From Hyphomonas sp. UBA5111 (GTDB lineage Bacteria; Pseudomonadota; Alphaproteobacteria; Caulobacterales; Hyphomonadaceae): a stretch of DNA of 11,599 nt. A program made the position numbers and the translations under genes. Location: contig DHZF01000096.1 of assembly GCA_002414505.1 (NCBI GenBank), positions 10,046 to 21,644 of the forward strand, written 5' to 3'. Positions 1 to 5,849 of the stretch are shown here, piece after piece. The notes beneath the pieces were generated by a model, which saw only the letters and a list, made by a program, of their open reading frames with translations, had not been told where the DNA came from and made no database searches. Each line of letters begins with the position of its first letter. Positions within the stretch are counted from its first letter, which is position 1.

Positions 1-213
1 GATCTCGTCTTCTGGAAAGGGCATGTCGGCATCATGACCGATGCCGACCATTTGCTGCATGCGAATGCGTGGCACATGGCTGTGGCGGTCGAGCCGCTGG
101 AGTCTGCCATCACCCGGATCGCAAACTATTACGCCGAGCCCATTGGGGCCCGGCGCATAGATGTTTCGTCGGAACGGGGGCGCACCCCCGACTGGCTAAG
201 CGCAAGCGCCTAG
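1..213 (+). CDS. NlpC/P60 family cell-wall hydrolase, C-terminal fragment
   Basis: Reading frame 1 is open from the first base to a TAG at 211-213, giving the last 70 residues of a protein whose start lies outside the window. The fragment begins DLVFWKGHVGIM and continues LLHANAWHMAVAVEPL, the signature of the C-terminal half of an NlpC/P60 (C40) cysteine peptidase. His8 in the HVGIM strand and His20 in LLHAN match the second and third members of the Cys-His-His triad; the catalytic Cys must lie upstream. The family cleaves peptide stems of peptidoglycan (gamma-D-Glu to diamino-acid bond), although some alphaproteobacterial members have other amide substrates. The stop codon sits in a CTAG shared with the stop of the convergent cytochrome gene. 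The family call is fairly sure; the substrate is unknown. Confidence 0.85.
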   Translation, partial: DLVFWKGHVGIMTDADHLLHANAWHMAVAVEPLESAITRIANYYAEPIGARRIDVSSERGRTPDWLSASA

Positions 214-1100
214 TTGTCGTCCGTTGCTTCGGTCACGGCCTCTTCGGCCTCGCCTGCAGCGTCTTCAACTGCTTCGACGGCTTCTGCCGGAACAGTCACG
301 GTCTCACCGGTGCCGCCATCATCACGGCCGGTCGCATCAACTGAATCGATGGTTTTGACTTCGCCGGTGGCCAGGGTCGGGTTTTCCATGTCGTCCACGC
401 CATCGGCCGGAAGGGTTGCTTCGACGGCGTCGCCGGACTCGGTGGCGTCGCCTTCGGCAGCTTCCGCACCCTCTTCGCCCTCGGCGCCTTCTTCAGCAGA
501 AGCAGCGAGTGGCTCCGGGAAAGCCGGTGGGTTGGTGGTGTTGGACGCGAGATAGGCAATCACGTTCACACGGTCATCGTCGCGGCGCAGGCCGGCGAAG
601 GACATCGTGGTGCCGCGAATATAGGCAGACGGATTGTAGAGCCACTCATCAAGGGCTTCATACGTCCATGCGCCGGGCGTGCTTTCCATCGCGGCAGAAT
701 AGGCAAAGCCGTCATGGTAGCCCTTGTCGGCGCCGACCACGTTGTGGAGGTTCGGGCCCGTGCCGTTCGCGCCACCCTGGTCAATCGTGTGGCAGGTGGC
801 GCACTTGCCCTTGAAGGTGCGTTCGCCGCGAGCAACGTCCGCGCTGGCCAGCAGGAGGCCGAGGTCAAAGACTTCTTCCTCTTCAGCGCCTGCGCCGCCT
901 GCATCGGCGACTTCGACGCAGTAGGCGAATTTCTCGCACATCTGCTCCGACATGGAGGCCGCTTCAGCGTGGTCGTCGCCGTGATGGGCGCCTTCGCTTC
1001 CATGGCTGAACACGATGCTCGAAAGTGTCTGCAGGGCAAATACCCCGAGGGCCGTTGCGAGCAGCGCACCGAAAATCTTGTTGAGACCGAGTTCTCCCAT
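210..1100 (-). CDS. membrane-anchored class I cytochrome c (CycM-like) with long acidic tail
   Basis: A 296-residue protein. I start it at 1100 because GAAGGA lies 8 nt upstream, whereas the in-frame ATG ten codons earlier (1130) has no clear ribosome site. Residues about 7-31 form one hydrophobic helix (LNKIFGALLATALGVFAL), an uncleaved anchor or signal. A His/Asp-rich stretch (HHGDDHAE) and two extra cysteines (Cys55, Cys61, CX5C) follow. The haem domain has CATCH at 100-104 and a GTTMSFAGL loop with the likely Met166 axial ligand. The family carries electrons between the bc1 complex and terminal oxidases on the periplasmic face. From about residue 190 the last 100 residues are Ala/Glu/Asp-rich and low in complexity, which is unusual. 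The gene appears monocistronic. A CycM-like role is inferred from anchor plus haem domain; the exact redox partner cannot be told. Confidence 0.9.
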   Translation of the reverse strand: MGELGLNKIFGALLATALGVFALQTLSSIVFSHGSEGAHHGDDHAEAASMSEQMCEKFAYCVEVADAGGAGAEEEEVFDLGLLLASADVARGERTFKGKCATCHTIDQGGANGTGPNLHNVVGADKGYHDGFAYSAAMESTPGAWTYEALDEWLYNPSAYIRGTTMSFAGLRRDDDRVNVIAYLASNTTNPPAFPEPLAASAEEGAEGEEGAEAAEGDATESGDAVEATLPADGVDDMENPTLATGEVKTIDSVDATGRDDGGTGETVTVPAEAVEAVEDAAGEAEEAVTEATDDN

Positions 1101-1130
1101 GGAGGTATTCCTTCGAATCTGTCTGGTCAT

Positions 1131-1259
1131 ACGTCTTGGCGCGCGCCTTTTGGCACGCTAACGGAGTGCAGACAATATAAAGGCTGTGCGTTATAGGGCT
1201 TCCCCCTTTCGTCGCGGCGATCCGACGCACATGATTCCACGAAAAGGGGCATCAAATCC
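1131..1259. promoter_or_regulatory. divergent promoter region, cytochrome c / prephenate dehydratase
   Basis: This spacer separates two divergent genes and must hold both promoters. An AT island (ACAATATAAAG, 1172-1182) stands out in GC-rich sequence. For the + direction TATAAA (1176-1181) resembles a -10 box and TTGGCA (1150-1155) a -35 box, but the 20-nt gap is too long; CAATAT (1173-1178) would give 17 nt with a poorer match. No good box pair is visible in the minus direction. The prephenate dehydratase ribosome site is AAGGGG at 1244-1249. Confidence 0.35.
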
Positions 1260-2096
1260 ATGACCGGCAAAATCGCGTATCAGGGTGAACCTGGCGCAAA
1301 TTCCCATATCGCCTGCAATGAGGCCTATCCCGACCTGGAGCCGATGCCGTGCCGCACGTTTGAGGATTGCTTCGCTGCTGTGGAGCGCGGGGAGGCCGAT
1401 CTGGCAATGATTCCGGTCGAAAACACGATTGCCGGCCGGGTGGGGGATATCCATTACCTGCTCCCGAACACAGAGCTTCAGATCGTGGCCGAATATTACC
1501 TGCCGATCCGATTCCAGCTGATGGCCCTGAAGGGAACCGGACTGGACGAGGTGAAAAAGGCCCGGTCGCATATCATGGGCCTCGGCCAGTGCCGGAATTT
1601 CCTGCGCGCGCACAATATTGATTCGGTGACGTCGGCGGACACGGCGGGCGCGGCCCGCGAAGTCGCTGAGCTGGGCGATCCATCGGTCGCAGCCATCGCG
1701 CCGCGTCTTGCGGCGGACGTCTATGGTCTCGAAATCCTGGCAGAGGACATTGAGGACGCTGCCCACAACACGACGCGCTTCATCATCATGTCGAAGGACC
1801 ATTCCGAGGTTGAAGCCAAGGATGGCCCGGCCAAGACCGCTTTCATGTTTGAAGTTCGCAACATCCCCGCCGCGCTGTACAAGGTGATGGGCGGATTTGC
1901 GACAAACGGCATCAACATGACCAAGCTGGAGAGCTATATGGTCGGCGGATCCTTCACGGCGACGCAATTCTACGCCGAGATCGAGGGGCATCCGGATGAG
2001 CGCCATGTCCAATTGGCGCTGGAAGAGCTGGGCTTCTTCTCACAATCGCTGAAAATCCTCGGCGTGTTCCCGAGTTCGGAACACGCGCCGGATTAA
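1260..2096 (+). CDS. pheA: prephenate dehydratase (monofunctional, PDT plus ACT domain)
   Basis: A 278-residue enzyme that converts prephenate to phenylpyruvate with loss of water and CO2, the committed step to phenylalanine, in the cytoplasm. The PDT domain starts at once (KIAYQGEPGANSHIA, residues 4-18), has the IPVENTIAG segment (51-59), and includes the catalytic NTTRF motif at 170-174. The ACT regulatory domain spans about 194-270 (AFMFEVRNIPAALYKVM onward). There is no chorismate mutase domain, so it is not the fused enterobacterial P-protein. The Phe-binding ACT motifs GALV and ESRP appear as AALY (204-207) and ESYM (224-227). The start is preceded by AAGGGG at 10 nt. Its stop overlaps the stop of the convergent LysR gene in TTAA. 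The ATG overlaps the TGA of a 10-codon upstream reading frame (1231-1263). Confidence 0.95.
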   Translation: MTGKIAYQGEPGANSHIACNEAYPDLEPMPCRTFEDCFAAVERGEADLAMIPVENTIAGRVGDIHYLLPNTELQIVAEYYLPIRFQLMALKGTGLDEVKKARSHIMGLGQCRNFLRAHNIDSVTSADTAGAAREVAELGDPSVAAIAPRLAADVYGLEILAEDIEDAAHNTTRFIIMSKDHSEVEAKDGPAKTAFMFEVRNIPAALYKVMGGFATNGINMTKLESYMVGGSFTATQFYAEIEGHPDERHVQLALEELGFFSQSLKILGVFPSSEHAPD

Positions 2097-2986
2097 CAGT
2101 GGGACATGGCCAGTTTGAGTTCTTCGGTGATGTGATCGGCGAAGAGCTTGGTCTTTCCCCGGAGCCGGCCGGCGGTCCAGACGCAGTTCACGGGCAGGCT
2201 TTCCATTTCCCAATCGGGAAGAATGCGGACCATCTGGCCCTCGGTGACGCATCCTGAGACCAGCCAACTGGGCGCCATGAGGATGCCGAGCCCGGCGAGG
2301 CCCGCCTGGACCAGATTGTCGCCACCGGAGGCGGCAAAAGGCCCGTCCACGCGGACGGTGACGCTTTCCTCGCCGCGTGAGAGCGTCCAATCCGAATGGA
2401 GCCCTTTCCGGAACAGGACAGCATCATGCTGCGCCAGATCCTCTGGCGTTTGCGGCGTACCTTTACGGGCGAGATAGTCCGGCGAGGCCCAAAGCGCGCG
2501 CGGGGTATCTGCGAGTTTGCGGGTCATCAGACGGGAATCGCTGAGATGACCAAAGCGGAACGCCAGATCGATGGCCTCTTCGACGAGGTCGGTGAGTGCG
2601 TCGTCCGAAATCACGTCGAAGCGTATCCGGGGATATTTCTCGAGAAACGGCGGAATGGCCGGGACGATGATCCGTCGGGCGAAGGAGTTCGAGCAGGATA
2701 TGCGGAGCAGGCCGACCGGCTCGTGCTGCAGGCCGCGCGCTTCTGCCTCGGCCGATTCATAGTCGGCGATCAGGTCCACAGCGCGCCGGTAGAAGCGTTC
2801 GCCCGCCTCGGTCAGGCTGAGCGCGCGGGTGGTGCGCTGGAAGAGGGTTACATCCAGCTGGGCTTCCAGATCCTGGATCCGGCGAGACACCGTTGGCTGG
2901 CCTACGCCGAGGGCCGAGGCCGCTTTGGAGAAATTGCCCGCTTCGGCTACGCGAACGAACAGGCGCATTGCGTCGATACGGTCCAT
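2093..2986 (-). CDS. LysR-family transcriptional regulator
   Basis: A 297-residue regulator starting at MDRIDAMRLFVRVAEAGNFS. The start at 2986 is chosen because GGGAGGGG lies about 6 nt upstream; the frame stays open to 3061, but that extra stretch is spacer-like. The winged helix-turn-helix covers residues 1-60, with the recognition segment ALGVGQPTVSRRIQDLE and the LFQRTTRALSLTEAG wing typical of the family. The remaining part is the periplasmic-binding-like effector domain (from about residue 88), ending in LAMSHC. LysR proteins bind T-N11-A sites as tetramers and often control a divergent gene. Here that would be the DoxX-like/YHS operon 181 bp away, and autoregulation is likely. The effector cannot be read from the sequence. 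The gene overlaps pheA by 4 bp tail to tail, with no terminator between. Confidence 0.93.
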   Translation of the reverse strand: MDRIDAMRLFVRVAEAGNFSKAASALGVGQPTVSRRIQDLEAQLDVTLFQRTTRALSLTEAGERFYRRAVDLIADYESAEAEARGLQHEPVGLLRISCSNSFARRIIVPAIPPFLEKYPRIRFDVISDDALTDLVEEAIDLAFRFGHLSDSRLMTRKLADTPRALWASPDYLARKGTPQTPEDLAQHDAVLFRKGLHSDWTLSRGEESVTVRVDGPFAASGGDNLVQAGLAGLGILMAPSWLVSGCVTEGQMVRILPDWEMESLPVNCVWTAGRLRGKTKLFADHITEELKLAMSHC

Positions 2987-3005
2987 CTGACCCCTCCCTG
3001 CATGT

Positions 3006-3039
3006 CGAAATGCTATGTAGGGACGCGGAGGGCATTTCG
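3006..3039. repeat. 8-bp inverted repeat upstream of the LysR gene
   Basis: CGAAATGC (3006-3013) is exactly repeated in inverse as GCATTTCG (3032-3039), with 18 bp between. It lies 20-53 bp upstream of the LysR start codon, within its likely leader or promoter. It could be an autoregulatory operator or a 5'-leader hairpin; nothing decides between them. Confidence 0.4.
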
Positions 3040-3077
3040 CGAGACCGGAACAGTAATTCACGGAAAATAGCTGATTG

Positions 3078-3141
3078 GCTCACACAAAAGTGGGCGATGC
3101 TCACACGCCCTTGTTTTGAGACGCCGCCCCGTTTGTGAGAC
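3078..3141. promoter_or_regulatory. candidate LysR operator: repeated CTCACAC/GTGAGAC boxes
   Basis: GCTCACAC occurs at 3078-3085 and again at 3099-3106, exactly 21 bp apart, or two helical turns. TTTGAGAC (3115-3122) and TGTGAGAC (3134-3141) follow, sharing TGAGAC with a 19-bp offset. GTGAG is the inverse complement of CTCAC, so the cluster holds both direct and inverted copies, all facing one helix side approximately. It lies between the divergent LysR and DoxX-like genes, where a LysR tetramer would bind. I cannot place convincing -35/-10 boxes for either gene. Confidence 0.5.
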
Positions 3142-3167
3142 AAGAGCGCCAAGGGAGGACGCTCAAC

Positions 3168-3713
3168 ATGTTCGCACAACTCAGGAAATATGCGCCCGTG
3201 GCCTATGCTCTGATCGCCAGCGCGGTCTTTTTGGACAGCTTGCGGTTCAAATTCACGAATGCGCCGGAAACGCAGGTCATTTTCGGCAAGCTCGATGCAT
3301 GGGCTGCGAGTTTCGGGGCAGGGGGCCTGTTCGATCAGACCGGCCTGTTCAGCCAGTACGTCATCGGATCAGCCGAGCTGGTGGCCTCAACGCTTTTGCT
3401 GATTGGCCTCATTCCGGCCCTGCGCCGGTTGCAGACACTTGGCGCATTGATCGCAACCGCCGTCATGACCGGCGCGGTAAGCTTCCACCTTTTCACGCCG
3501 CTGGGCATTGATCCGAACAATGATGGCGGCGGCCTGTTTGTCATGGCGGTGACGGTCTGGCTCGCTTCGATTGCGTATCTCGTTTTCCATCGGGACACGC
3601 TCCTTTCCATTCTCACCGGGGTTGGACGCGCCATCCTGTCCGGGCAGGCAGAGGCTGTGGAGCCCGTCGCCCGGCCCGCCAAGCTGACCTCTGTCCAGAC
3701 ATCCCCGCAATAG
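3168..3713 (+). CDS. DoxX-like four-helix inner-membrane protein
   Basis: A 181-residue membrane protein. The start at 3168 has a strong AAGGGAGG ribosome site (3151-3158) 9 nt upstream; the GTG in frame at 3135 lies inside the operator repeats and is rejected. Four hydrophobic segments are visible at about 9-27, 62-84, 90-108 and 122-141, with FTNAPETQVIFGKLDAW between the first two. Size and topology fit the DoxX/DoxX-like family, whose members take part in quinone-linked sulfur oxidation in archaea and in redox or thiol stress in bacteria. The family label is moderate and no catalytic residue is identifiable. The C-terminal 25 residues are Pro/Ala-rich. The YHS gene follows after 12 bp, so the two are surely one operon, facing a LysR regulator. 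Confidence 0.7.
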   Translation: MFAQLRKYAPVAYALIASAVFLDSLRFKFTNAPETQVIFGKLDAWAASFGAGGLFDQTGLFSQYVIGSAELVASTLLLIGLIPALRRLQTLGALIATAVMTGAVSFHLFTPLGIDPNNDGGGLFVMAVTVWLASIAYLVFHRDTLLSILTGVGRAILSGQAEAVEPVARPAKLTSVQTSPQ

Positions 3714-3725
3714 GAGACTCCGCCC

Positions 3726-4184
3726 ATGAAACTTCGTGCCATGATCCTGGCCACTGCGCTTACTGGCCTGCCCATGATGGCTGCTGTGCCAGCCGCCCAT
3801 GCCGAACCGCCGATTTATACCGGCGTGTTTTCCGACACTGCCCTGCAAGGGTATGATCCCGTCGCCTATTTCACAGACGGCAAGCCGATGAAGGGCGATG
3901 ATGCGTTCACGGCTGACTATATGGGCGCAAAGTTCAAATTCTCGAGCGCGGCCAATCGCGATGCCTTTATTGACACGCCCGAAGCCTATGCACCGCAATA
4001 TGGCGGGTATTGCGCCTGGGCCATGGCCGACGGCAAGCATGCCAAGGGCGATGCGCGGTATTGGAAGGTCGTCGATGGCAAGCTCTATCTGAACTACAAT
4101 AAGAGCATCCAGAAAAAGTGGGATGCGGACATACCGGGCTTCATTGACCGTGCCGATACGGCCTGGGCAGGCATTAATGATTAG
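3726..4184 (+). CDS. exported YHS-domain protein
   Basis: A 152-residue protein with a clear Sec signal peptide: MKLRAMILATALTGLPMMAA core and probable cleavage at AHA-EP (after residue 26). The mature part carries a YHS-like domain: LQGYDPVAYFTDGKPMKG (40-57), FKFSSAANRDAFIDTPEAYAP (70-90) and QYGGYCAWAMADGKHAKGDARYW (91-113). Cys96, the only cysteine of the protein, is at the position conserved in this group; some relatives are annotated as (seleno)proteins, but here the codon is TGC, not TGA. YHS domains are associated with metal binding in transporters and oxygenase subunits; this periplasmic subgroup has no settled function. AGGAG lies 9 nt before the start, overlapping the end of the DoxX-like gene. 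I infer a periplasmic role linked to that membrane protein. Confidence 0.88.
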   Translation: MKLRAMILATALTGLPMMAAVPAAHAEPPIYTGVFSDTALQGYDPVAYFTDGKPMKGDDAFTADYMGAKFKFSSAANRDAFIDTPEAYAPQYGGYCAWAMADGKHAKGDARYWKVVDGKLYLNYNKSIQKKWDADIPGFIDRADTAWAGIND

Positions 4185-4198
4185 GGCAGGCGGCCCTA
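4182..4198 (+). terminator. possible weak terminator after the DoxX/YHS operon
   Basis: TAGGGC (4182-4187) pairs with GCCCTA (4193-4198) around a 5-nt loop, and the YHS stop codon forms part of the stem. Only a short mixed TTGGTT tract follows, so termination would be weak. Confidence 0.35.
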
Positions 4199-4362
4199 TT
4201 GGTTAAGCGCGTCTTTGACCCAGGGGACGGGAATTGTTCACTGTCACGCGCCATAAAATCATATGGAATCAATCGGCTTGTGTGCAGACCATCTGTCTAC
4301 GCGGCGCAGGAACAAAAATTCGCGAGGTAAATGGCGGGCGAAAAGAATTGCCACAATAGGCC

Positions 4363-4494
4363 GGTATCCTGCCGAGAGGGTCAAGCGGGTACCCCTCCGT
4401 GATGATCGATCCTGTCTGAGCGGGTCGGAGGGCACTCGGTGCCGTTTGCCACCGGCCCGCCAGCGCCCCCGTGTCCCTCGGATACGGGGGTTTT
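4363..4494 (+). ncRNA. candidate structured small RNA or leader, unidentified
   Basis: The gene-free stretch 4185-4563 is not empty. From 4363 the + strand folds repeatedly. GGTATCC (4363-4369) pairs with GGGTACC (4387-4393). CCCTCCG (4393-4399) pairs with CGGAGGG (4426-4432). Alternatively CTG-A-GCGGGTCGG (4416-4428) pairs with CCGGCCCGCCAG (4452-4463) as 12 pairs with one bulged A and one G-U, enclosing GGCAC-TCG-GTGCC (4431-4443). An intrinsic terminator follows at once (4466-4494). No + strand gene lies downstream, so it would be a free-standing RNA or a long 3' UTR of the YHS operon. It lacks the marker sequences I know for tRNA, SRP RNA, RNase P and tmRNA. Bases 4199-4362 show no feature I can support, and no convincing promoter. 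Confidence 0.5.
4466..4494 (+). terminator. intrinsic terminator, + strand
   Basis: CCCCCGTGTCC (4466-4476) pairs with GGATACGGGGG (4480-4490), 11 pairs with one G-U, around a CTC loop, and TTTT follows at 4491-4494. Orientation is + strand, ending the folded region upstream. The nearest + strand gene, the YHS gene, ends about 280 bp earlier. Confidence 0.75.
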
Positions 4495-4510
4495 CGGTTC
4501 TCATGGGGGC

Positions 4511-4542
4511 AATAAAAAAACGGGCGGGAGGCCCGCCCGTTT
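4511..4542 (-). terminator. strong intrinsic terminator of the histone-like gene
   Basis: On the minus strand a perfect 11-bp stem, AAACGGGCGGG / CCCGCCCGTTT (4518-4528 and 4532-4542), with a 3-nt loop is followed by a run of seven or more T (complement of 4511-4520). It lies 21 bp past the stop of the histone-H1-like gene and is a textbook Rho-independent terminator. Confidence 0.9.
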
Positions 4543-4563
4543 CCGACAAGCATGCCCGCAAGC

Positions 4564-4827
4564 TTATTTCTTCTTTGCGGCCGGCTTCTTTGCAGCAGGT
4601 TTCTTCGCAGCGGGCTTGGTGGCCTTTGCTGCAGGCTTCTTCGCCGATGCGGCCGCTTTCGGAGCGGCGGCCTTCTTTGCTGCCGGCTTTGCTGCCGCTT
4701 TTTTCGCAGCGGGTTTTGCCACTGTTTTCTTGGCTGGCTTTGCAGCCGTTTTTGCCACGGTTTTCTTGGCCGCGGGCTTTTTGGTGGCGGCCTTCTTGGC
4801 CGGCTTTTTCAGAGTTGCTGTTGCCAT
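4564..4827 (-). CDS. histone-H1-like Ala/Lys/Pro-rich DNA-binding protein
   Basis: An 87-residue, strongly basic protein made almost wholly of Ala, Lys and Pro with some Thr and Val. After MATATLKKPAKKAATKKPA it consists of KPAAKK/KTVAK/KAAAK units to the C-terminal AKKPAAKKK, with no Cys, His, Trp, Tyr, Phe, Asp or Glu. This composition matches the tail of eukaryotic histone H1 and bacterial H1-like proteins, which bind nucleic acid without sequence preference and compact DNA. No folded domain is present, so the chain should be disordered. AGGAG lies 7 nt upstream of the ATG. The gene appears to be monocistronic, with its own strong terminator. The GCx/AAG repeats make length change by slippage likely. 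A role in nucleoid packing is inferred from composition alone. Confidence 0.88.
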   Translation of the reverse strand: MATATLKKPAKKAATKKPAAKKTVAKTAAKPAKKTVAKPAAKKAAAKPAAKKAAAPKAAASAKKPAAKATKPAAKKPAAKKPAAKKK

Positions 4828-4934
4828 GTCGGGTCTCCTGTAAATGGCAACATTAAGCCTAGAATGATTCGAGCGAAATCAACTCCATTTTTGCGTAAGT
4901 CCGCAAGGGGATAGTCAGGGGTCAGAGAGCCAGG
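4828..4934 (-). promoter_or_regulatory. spacer with likely histone-like gene promoter
   Basis: This 107-bp spacer between two minus-strand genes contains an AT-richer stretch. In minus orientation TTGATT (complement of 4877-4882) could be a -35 box and GCTTAA (complement of 4853-4858) a -10 box with 18 nt between; both matches are partial. A small TTGCG...CGCAA hairpin lies further upstream, possibly ending the NudC transcript. Confidence 0.3.
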
Positions 4935-5849
4935 TTACCCCCTCTCGGCCCACACTTTCAGGAGATGATGGGCGATGGCCATGGGCGGCGGGCAGAACAA
5001 ACGATCATGTGTGCCCGCAAGCATGCGCTTTACGTCCTCCCGGGTGATCCATTCCGCCGATTCCAGCTCATCGGTATCGACTGTGATCTCTTGGGTCTGG
5101 GCTTCCAGGATCAGGCCGACCATCAGGGAAGAAGGGAAGGGCCAGGGCTGGCAGGCGATATATTCGGCGCTGGCAGGATTGCAGACAATGCCGGCTTCCT
5201 CTTCCAGTTCGCGGGCGGCAGCCTGTTCGATCGTCTCGCCCGGTTCGCAGAAGCCAGCGAGGGAGGAGACAAAGCCTGCGGGCCAATTGGCCTGGCGTCC
5301 GACCAGGCATTTGTCGCCCTTGACCGCCAGCATGATGGCCACCGGATCTGTACGGGGGAAATGCTCTGTTCCACAGGCTGGGCATTCGCGTTTCCAGCCC
5401 GCCTCTACGATAGCCGTTCCCGCGCCGCATTTTGCGCAGAAGCCATGCGATGCATGCCACAGGAAAATGCTGCGGGCCGTGGAGGCGCAATTGGCTTCCA
5501 GCGGGCTCATGCGGCCGGCCGCTGCGCGAAACTCGATGAACTCGCCAGCGCCCGCAATGAGGGAGGATTCGAGATCGAATTTTGACGGCAAATTGACTGC
5601 GAAGACCGGCGCGCCACTCGTGTCCTGCCCGAGGAAAATACGGGGAGAGCCCGGCGACACCTTCTCGATTTCCGGTCCCATCCAGACCAGACCGCCATCC
5701 TTTGCAGCGAACGGATCGCCATTGCGTAGCATCAGGACCAGAACATCCTCCTGCGCAAAGGCCGCCTCCAGCCAGGCATCATCCTTGCGGTGGTGCGCGG
5801 CCCGGTCGATGGGCTTTGCGGCAAGCGGCATGTCGTTCGAATTGGTCAT
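4935..5849 (-). CDS. nudC: NAD+/NADH diphosphatase (NudC), Nudix hydrolase
   Basis: A 304-residue enzyme splitting NADH/NAD+ to NMN(H) and AMP in the cytoplasm; the family also removes NAD caps from RNA 5' ends. Order of parts: a divergent N-terminal Nudix-like domain (about 1-130), a zinc ribbon with Cys138/Cys141 and Cys156/Cys159 (CAKC, CPAC), then the catalytic Nudix domain. The Nudix box is perfect from Gly199 to Ile221 (G-X5-E205-X7-R213-E214-L-X-E217-E218-X-G-I). The NudC-specific QPWPFPxS motif is at 234-241 (ACQPWPFPSS), which separates it from generic Nudix proteins. GAGGA lies 6 nt before the ATG. The protein is longer than the E. coli enzyme (257 residues) because of its N-terminus, as is common in alphaproteobacteria. 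It is transcribed divergently from typA and followed by the histone-like gene. Confidence 0.94.
   Translation of the reverse strand: MTNSNDMPLAAKPIDRAAHHRKDDAWLEAAFAQEDVLVLMLRNGDPFAAKDGGLVWMGPEIEKVSPGSPRIFLGQDTSGAPVFAVNLPSKFDLESSLIAGAGEFIEFRAAAGRMSPLEANCASTARSIFLWHASHGFCAKCGAGTAIVEAGWKRECPACGTEHFPRTDPVAIMLAVKGDKCLVGRQANWPAGFVSSLAGFCEPGETIEQAAARELEEEAGIVCNPASAEYIACQPWPFPSSLMVGLILEAQTQEITVDTDELESAEWITREDVKRMLAGTHDRLFCPPPMAIAHHLLKVWAERG

Noticed and set aside
214..555. Ser/Ala/Pro-rich + strand frame resembling a repetitive surface protein
   Set aside because: It is the complement of the acidic tail of the cytochrome gene and has no ribosome site.
1191..2012. 273-codon minus-strand frame opposite pheA
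   Set aside because: PheA has all its PDT and ACT motifs; this frame is antisense and has no domain.
3726..4184. Selenoprotein reading of the YHS gene
   Set aside because: The conserved position is an ordinary TGC cysteine codon at 4011-4013 and no in-frame TGA is present.
4363..4443. tRNA or SRP RNA in the folded region
   Set aside because: There is no T-loop GGTTCRA sequence, no CCA end and no conserved SRP GGAAGC-type loop; stem sizes do not fit a cloverleaf.
4259..4561. 100-codon minus-strand frame in the gene-free region
   Set aside because: It runs through two terminator hairpins, lacks a good ribosome site and has an Arg/Pro-rich composition typical of chance frames in GC-rich DNA.
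4439..4843. Phe/Ala/Gly-rich frame (AAGFF repeats) on the + strand, resembling a repetitive membrane protein
   Set aside because: It is the antisense shadow of the KPAAKK repeats of the histone-like gene and runs through both terminators.
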